Source: Paroedura picta
Taxonomy: Eukaryota; Chordata; Lepidosauria; Squamata; Gekkonidae
DNA: 64,000 bases
Assembly: GCF_049243985.1 (NCBI RefSeq)
Contig: NC_135380.1
Span: 23,980,501-24,044,500, forward strand
Reading direction: 5' to 3'
Shown piece after piece: positions 57,501 to 64,000 of the stretch. How positions within the stretch are numbered: position 1 is the first letter of the stretch; each line of letters opens with the position of its first letter. A model generated the notes under the pieces. The model ran no database searches and was not told where the DNA came from. It saw only the letters and a program-made list of their open reading frames with translations. The position numbers and the translations under genes are program-made.

Positions 57501-60500
57501 GTGGCTGGAATGTTATTAATTGCTAACAATAGTAACACACGTGCATCAGGGTTCTCTTTTTCAGGCAAAAATGATGATGATGCTGGATCAGAGATAATGT
57601 TCTGTTTTATTCTTGGCGATGGCACTGTGGAAGTGTCAGTTACAGAAAAGTTAAACGTGATCCAGTTATTAGAGAACAGCTGACTAAATGGCAGGTTGAA
57701 TGCAGCTATATTTAGTCCCTGGCAGTCTTGGCCCACCTCAACTGAACTGAGCTAAAAAATTGCCCACCATTTCATGGAGAAAGATGCATCTCTTAAGTCT
57801 TGTTTGCAAGAGATACATGCTCTGTGCATGTCAGTGCTCTGTAATGATGAGGCCATTTGCATTTGGCGTAAGCTTACCAAAGGGACAGATATCTAGAGCA
57901 GGAGTAGTCAACCTGTGGCCCTCCAGATGTTCATGGACTACAATTCCCATGAGCCCCTGCCAGCAATGCTGGGTTTAGCTGGCAGGGGCTCATGGGAATT
58001 GTAGTCCATGAACATCTGGAGGACCACAGGTTGACTACCCCTGCTCTAGAGAGCAGTCAGTTTGCACAGCAGCATCAACTGCTTTTGTCCTGTGGATTGC
58101 TGTCTGGAGAATGCATCTGCCCCAGAGAATAGATATTGGTCCTATTGTAGAGCATTGGCTGCAGGACGCAGTAGTTGCTGCCCTTGCATGGCTATAGGAA
58201 AGTCACACTCTGAGCCTCTGTGCTGTTTCTCTTAAATGGAACTAATGTGGCTGGTTTGAAAGGGAGAAGTGCTAAAAATATGACTTACAATGAATTGTAG
58301 TACTTCCGTGTTTTTGACGTTTGGTGTCCATGGAACCCACAGAAGCCTTCTCCAACATCAGAGTTGAATGCATCGATTCCTCTCTTGTGTCTGAAGTAGC
58401 AAGTTTGTATTTGAGGACAGTGGGTGGAACATTTCTTAGCAGTACCGTCCACAAAACAATTGAGCCTTTTATGTTGGGGGGGGGGGAGAGGGAGAGAGAG
58501 TGGGTGGGGGAGGGATGGAGAGCTACGTTTGCTTGGAGTGTGACTGGTCCTCTCTGACCTTCTATCCTGTCCTGGTTTAAACCTATATGCGTCCCTATAT
58601 GCATTGCGAACCATGGCCAATGGTAGCTTCTTTATCTGTTGATACTTTTGGAATTAATGCCTACACCGTATTCTGTGTCTCCTGGTTCTTAACCAAAGAG
58701 TTGGTGTGAAGGTCACTTTCCATTAACAAGGCAAAACTGGCTTTTCCCTGAATATGTGTTCACATCTAGCCAAGTGAGCACCGACTAGGGTCTCTGTTCT
58801 TCCACCCAAGGTCTGCAGAAGACATGAAGCATATGGAAGAAATAACCAGGCTGTTTCGGGGCAGTGGAAAGGAGAACCAGGCACAAGAAATCAAGCCCCA
58901 CAAGGACATCACTTCTGATCCAGAGGAGCAGAGATGGGAAATGGTCATGGACAAGAAGCATTTCAAGTTGTGGCGGCGCCCAATTGCGGGGTCTCATCTG
59001 TACCAGTATCGAGGTAGTTCCCACTGTGGTCTTCCCTTATCTGTTGATATGAATTAATCCTGCAGTCTAGTCACAGGGAGTCGTGATGACAGGTATGCTA
59101 GATTCCTTTGAATAGCTTTCACTTACCCAATTTCAAGGCTGCATATACTCAGTGCATAAAAATACTCCAGTGCCTTTGAAGACCAAGAGTTGGGTCCAAA
59201 CTGAATTTTATGCTAATGGAAGGTGATATAGAATTCCTGCCAATTCCCTTGTTATGCTACAGCAATAACAGTTACCCAATTTACTTGGTGAGCTACTCTG
59301 GCTTCAGTTAAAACATTTCTTTTACTTTTCATAATTGAACAAAGATCTAAGAACAGGTAGGATTAGTGAGCCCAAGATTGGCCGATCACATTGGTCGAAT
59401 TGCTCACCCACTTTCAAGGATGTCTGTGCAGCCATAAAGAGCTGAAATTCTGTGGATCCTGAGTTCAGTGCCCCATGTGAACATGGCAGCACACACATAA
59501 CCCTGCTGTTGAGCCAGTATTTGAAAGGCAACAGCAGAGAACCAGGCAGCTTAGGCTTTATCGTGTGAGCTACATGAATTTGTTTGCGGGTGAAAAGTTC
59601 CCCTGTTTGCTTCCTGCTCTTGAGCTCAATTCTCCAGTCTGGTGAGAGTTTTCATTGTTCTAGTTGAGACTGTCCACCTTTGGACCATTGCTCTTCCTCA
59701 TGGGTGTAGCTGCTTCACTCTTCCCTGCTGCTTCTCTTTATTCCAGTTCAGAGGTTGTAGCTTGTTTCCATGAAATCTGCAGTCACAAGTCATTGATCAC
59801 CCTACTTCTGAGCTGAATGTATGCTTCTGACCAGTAGCTATGACATGTCTTTCTTTTTTAGTCTTTGGAACATACACGGATGTGACTCCAAGGCAGTTTT
59901 TCAATGTGCAGGTGAGGACCCGGAATCTCTTTTCTGATTTGAAAACATCTGTGATGGCTCTCCAGTGTTTGTTTGAAACAGTATTTTGGGTGCAGCAGGC
60001 CTAAGTGTACAGAGGAACTAGTAATGTAAACTTCTTGGTGACTTATCCCAGGGGGTTGAGGTAGGAGTGACACAGTAGGTAGTTAACTGCTGGACAGTTT
60101 CCATAGATCCCACTTTCTTACCGTGTAGACCCTCTTCCCCCTGTCATTCCTCAGGATTCCATGCCCCCCAGGAGTAATGTCTCTTGGAGATGAGTGTGAG
60201 TGGGGAGGCAGATGTTCCATTCTGCTGTTGGAAAGTTTATTCCGGGTCCAAACCGCTGCCATTTCATTTGCTGGTGGTACATTGAACTATTCTGAAAGAG
60301 TCATCAACTCTTGATTTGCTCTCTTCCAAGTAGGAAATACATTATGCCTTCAATCCAAGTAAGCTCTCCTGAATTCTTATCTTCTAGCTGGATACTGAGT
60401 ACCGCAAGAAATGGGACTCACTAGTCATCAAGCTGGAGGTGGTTGAGAGGGATAAGGACACTGGATCAGAGGTTGTTCACTGGGTAACTCACTTTCCGGT

Positions 60501-63269
60501 GAGTGCTTCTTCCCCTTGCTTCTCACGTCCTGCTAAATGTATGGCTGGTGGAAATTCCACAGTGATGGTATGACTGTTCTTTCTCTCCCTTCCCCTGTCC
60601 TCAGTATCCAATGTACTCACGGGATTATGTGTATGTTCGACGTTACAGTGTGGACCTGGAGAACAATCTGATGGTTCTGGTGTCACGGTAAGGGATCTTG
60701 GTTCCAGATGGAAAATGCATGTTCTACAGTGAAAATAAATGTAAATGCAGTGCGTATATAGTGTTAATTTGTGTGGCTCTGCTTTCCAGGTCTTGGATTT
60801 CAAAAGGCTGGTTGGGTGCTGAATTAAAGGAGGCAGTTTGAAAACAGTATTTTGGGTGTGATGTTAAGAATCCCCCCCCCCAAAAAAAAGAAATCCCCTG
60901 TGATTTGGCATTGTAGTGTCCCAGCCTGAGTCTGGCAAGCACAGACAGCAGGGAACACTGCCCTGCTGTCTAGGTGACTAAGACTAAGTGGGAATGGGGA
61001 TCCCTTTGTCATGATTCTCCACCTCTCCTAGCTCTGTCCCTTCCAAATGGAGCAGCATAGAAGGCATGTCCTCTTTGGCTGATTTCTCTTTGCCTTATGA
61101 GGGACCTATGTTGGGGCCAGCCACTCTAGAGGCTCCACCCCTCCAGAACTGTTGGAATCAAAGTAATTCTTATGAGAAGCAGTCACTGAGCCAACATCAC
61201 AGCTGTGATTCATTTCTTTCTTTCAAGGCTGCCTCCCAGCTGATTGTCAGACAGTGAGCTGTTAAAGGGCCGGTTCACTGGCAAATAGCTGACCAGCAGA
61301 CATTGCCTTAAAGGTGCTATGTATGATGCTGGTTTGGTGAATAGAGGCAGATGGCTCATTCTTTCTAGTGGAGAATCCTGGAGTTCCTTGGTGCCTGTTA
61401 AGAAAAATGTTCAACTATGCCCAGTCCAAGTACAATGTGCTTCAAAACATGTGCCAGTGAGGCTTTCACTTCCACTTTAGCTCTTTAGTGAAATATTTCT
61501 TTTCTCCACTATTTTTTCCAGAGCTGTTGAGCACCCAAATGTCCCAGAGAATCCTGACTTCGTTCGTGTGCGAACCTATGAATCCCAGATGGTGATTCGC
61601 CCTCACAAAACATTTGATGAGGTGAGCTTCCTGCCAGCCTGCAAGGGGAGGTTCAGGTCTGCCTAATCATGGTCAGTCCTTCCCCCATCAAGAATGCTTG
61701 CACGTGTGTCGTGGTAACAGACTGCCGATGCAGTTGGGGGTGGGGGGGGGGGAGAGCAGAAGGCAAACAGTAACACTTGGATCTTGCTGTACTCAGCTGT
61801 GACATCTGCTCCTAAGCTGCTCTGGCTGTATAGATGAGGTAGCAACCAATCTAATGTATGCGGTGAGCGTAAAGCTATGGAAGCTTGCTTTCTTGAAACT
61901 GGGCTTCTTGTGGGGGAGTCCTTGCCAGATGGACTTCTGGGAAGGGGCTGCTAATGTTGTTTCTCTTCCTAGAATGGCTTTGACTACCTGCTAACATACA
62001 GTGACAACCCTCAGACTGTGTTCCCTCGCTACTGTGTAAGCTGGATGGTCTCTAGTGGTGAGTCATGGAGCCGGGCCCCTCAGTTCAGGCAAGAAGCTTC
62101 TATGGGCTTTAACCGAACCGCATTAACCTGCACGTGGGTTAATATAAGACAGTATATAAAGGCCACAGTGCCACATTTCATGCCACTGGTGTTCAACCCT
62201 GGTGTCCTGTCCTCAGGGATTCTTCTGACCAGCACTATAGACACAATCGGAACCTGGTTCAGAAGGGTCTTCAGAAAATTTTGGTAATGCCAGATGTTCA
62301 GGGTTATTATCCCAGGTTGCTTAAGCGGCCTGAGATGAGAACTCCTTAAGAAGCAGGGATTTTAATACTCTTTTGAAATACCCACTTTGAGTCACTTTCA
62401 AGTCACCATTTCTGTGCTGGGTGCATAACTGCTTTTAGCGGTTGACTCTTGCAACAAGAAGTCCTGATTTGGCACAGTAGCTGAGCCCAGGGGCTTTGTT
62501 ATCCTTCCGAGCAGCTGGCCATGAAGCCGGCGGTCTTTTTTGGAATCCAGAAGTGCCTGCGTTGGCAGTGGCTCTCTTGGCAAGGACCCTTAGACAAGAA
62601 ATGCTTAACACAGTGTCACAAAGTTAGCCCACTGAGTTCAAGACATGTTGCTGTCAGTGCATCATGTGGCAGTTCAGGAACACCAACCTCTACACTTAAA
62701 GTTCTCAAGAAACCATGCCCTGAGATCCTACATTTCTCTAGGTCAAAAGCATCAGTAGGTGACTAATGTACCAGTTCATGTGGGTAAGATTCTCGCACTC
62801 AGCGGTCCCCCGTTAATTTCTAGGCACACATGGTTGCACCTCAGAAATTCAGTAAGCTGACTTCCTGAAGAGGGAGGGAAGACTCTGGGGATGTCAAAAG
62901 GAAGAGACCAAGCATCTTTGGTCAGGGAGAGGATAGCCCTGTATGGTGTTCTGTGACTGAAAGCTACTACTTAGACCCTGGCCTTGGTCAATAGCCCTTG
63001 GACAGTGCAGAGATCATCTTTTCTCTCTCCTCCCCCCCCCCCCCCAATTGTGACCCCTTCTCATTCTAGGCATGCCAGACTTCCTGGAAAAGCTGCACCT
63101 GGCGGCCCTGAAAGCCAAGAACATGGCCATTGAAGTGCAAGACTACATCTTCTCCAAGCCTCTGGAAGGAGGGAGCTGTAGCAGCAGCAGTGAAGGGAAC
63201 ACCAGCGTATCCAACCAGGAGCACAAGGGTGACGGGTCCTGCAGCCCTCTCCAGATGGGTTATGCATAA
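54534..63269 (+). CDS. STARD7: STARD7, START-domain phosphatidylcholine transfer protein
   Basis: STARD7 carries phosphatidylcholine to mitochondria; its N-terminal targeting sequence is imported and processed by PARL. Coding exons are 54534-54955, 58811-59013, 59862-59911, 60388-60498, 60605-60687, 61522-61621, 61973-62057 and 63070-63269: 1254 bases, 417 residues. Human STARD7 is about 370, and the difference is an N-terminal extension before LLSLLANQCSYVTSQRVRRAQ. The start is supported by an in-frame TGA at 54525-54527 and a G at -3. LMAALTGVFLWEEER is the hydrophobic segment near residue 120. The START domain runs from about QRWEMVMDKKHFKLWRRP to KLHLAALKAKNM and includes YQYRVFGTYTDVTPRQFFNV, split over four exons. 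The protein ends MGYA (human IEYA). All introns are GT-AG. Confidence 0.94.
56690..56965 (-). mobile_element. tRNA-derived CORE/MIR-like SINE (left partner of an inverted pair)
   Basis: It is well preserved, with plus-strand blocks GAAGAAGAAGAATTGG, AGGCTCAAAGCGGCTTACAG and CAGATTAGAAGTCCGCTCTC, and a CCACTACACCAAACTGGC head. It is in minus orientation, with its head facing the plus-strand copy at 57069-57338 about 100 bases away. Confidence 0.8.
57069..57338 (+). mobile_element. tRNA-derived CORE/MIR-like SINE (right partner of an inverted pair)
   Basis: The head GTAGTGGTTAGGAGTGCGGAC has a B box, CCGGGTTCGATTC. The core CTGGGTGACCTTGGGCTCG is followed by TGTAAGCCGCTTTGAGCC and a (TTC)n tail. 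It is the best-preserved copy of this family in the window. Confidence 0.82.
57899..58043. mobile_element. Fold-back hAT-type miniature element
   Basis: This has the same family structure as the element at 28282-28417. It starts CAGGAGTAGTCAACC and ends GGTTGACTACCCCTG, with near-perfect inverted arms and a loop of roughly a dozen bases. Flanks ATCTAGAG and CTCTAGAG match at 7 of 8 positions, so the duplication is still clear. It lies in the second STARD7 intron. Confidence 0.82.
59014..63069 (+). other. Remaining STARD7 introns
   Basis: In the introns at 59014-59861, 59912-60387, 60688-61521, 61622-61972 and 62058-63069 I see no gene or nameable repeat. Low-complexity runs occur near 60876 (C then A), 61737 (G) and 63034 (C). 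Confidence 0.45.
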
Positions 63270-64000
63270 AGGAAGTTGCTTCCCCCCCAAGTTGGCAGCC
63301 TGTGCTGCTCAGTGACAAACAGGGATGACCAAGGAACTGTGCCACCACGGAGGGAAGCTGCTGGGGCCCTTAGGCCACTCTTGGAACCACCCTCAGCTGG
63401 CCTCCTGTCTCCTTGCCCTTTCCCCTCTTCTGTGCCATCTTGGAAGAAACCCATAATACCATGGTGGCTTGCAGCCAAGCCCGGCAGTTCTGAAAAGCAG
63501 TTTTGTGTAGCCTTGTATATACCGGTGATCTTATTTTCCACTGGGAATGCTGTCCTCCCTGACGGTTCGGTGCTGCCCACATGATGTCGGCCCCTTCCCC
63601 ATTCCCACCCCACAAAATTGCCTGGCCACTGCAGCCTTCTAACACTTTTTTGTACACATCGTGGCATACGGGCACCAGCAGTGCCTGAGCATGCATGTTG
63701 TGTGAAGCCAGTCCTAAAGACAAACACCGGCTTCTGGGAGCCAAGAAGTTGGATCTTTCACCTCTTCAGCAGCACCTGTTAGCCTGGCTGAGCCCTTGCT
63801 CTCTCCCTTGCCACGGACCAGGGGCCATTCCTCTACCGCCAACGTGCCTTTCCCCCCGTCTGGCACCACTGACTGCAGCCATATCAGCTGCTGGAGGCAG
63901 ACCCCGAGCCGGGCAGAGGCTGGGCAAGGCTGCCTCGTTCAGTGCTGCTGCCCGAAGGGCTAAGCCGAGGGGCTGCGGTATAGCTCTTCTCCCGACTGTT
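63270..64000 (+). other. STARD7: STARD7 3' UTR, probably continuing past the window
   Basis: Non-coding sequence follows the TAA at 63267-63269. I see no canonical AATAAA before the window ends, so the 3' UTR probably continues. Confidence 0.6.

Larger units (their letters stand above)
54956..58810 (+). other. STARD7 second intron
   Basis: This intron holds two CORE-like SINEs in opposite orientation (56690-56965 and 57069-57338), a fold-back hAT miniature element (57899-58043) and a G/GA-rich low-complexity run (58472-58505). Nothing else is recognised in 54960-56690 or 58100-58800. Confidence 0.5.

Overview
The window is vertebrate nuclear DNA, almost certainly from a squamate reptile. An intact Sauria-type SINE (tRNA-like head, CCTTTA-repeat tail, perfect 10-bp target duplication), 5S-rRNA-derived SINEs, MIR/CORE-like SINEs, CR1 and L2 LINEs and hAT miniature elements are interspersed with compact GT-AG introns. 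I cannot name the species. I recognise no prokaryotic, CRISPR or viral sequence.

Layout. 1-30.2 kb: SNRNP200 (+), encoding BRR2, the U5 snRNP helicase; 43 coding exons are visible and only about the first 70 residues lie upstream. 31.1-35.8 kb: CIAO1 (-), 7 coding exons, 339 codons, convergent with SNRNP200. 36.2-37.6 kb: a CpG island between CIAO1 and TMEM127, reading as a shared bidirectional promoter with two ZNF143-type motifs, a palindromic CRE and an ETS-type site. 37-48.4 kb: TMEM127 (+), three coding exons (238 codons), an inferred noncoding first exon and a long 3' UTR. 49.9-50.7 kb: a second CpG island, the likely STARD7 promoter. 54.5 kb to the end: STARD7 (+), 8 coding exons (417 codons), 3' UTR probably running off the window. 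Gene order and relative orientation match the block on human chromosome 2q11.

The four genes are housekeeping but unrelated in pathway: spliceosome activation (SNRNP200), cytosolic Fe-S protein assembly (CIAO1), endosome/lysosome membrane regulation (TMEM127) and phosphatidylcholine delivery to mitochondria (STARD7). Splice sites were placed by eye using GT/AG signals, frame continuity and remembered mammalian protein sequences. All four reading frames are open across every junction, and three of the proteins agree closely with the expected lengths.

I found no unknown gene system. The most interesting signals are in non-coding DNA: fold-back hAT miniature elements whose arms carry inverted ZNF143-like cores, resembling the inverted motif pair in the CIAO1/TMEM127 promoter; a consistent nnnTAnnn target preference at all four complete hAT insertions; a CR1 copy inserted inside an older repeat; and GC-rich hAT elements acting as small GC islands inside introns.
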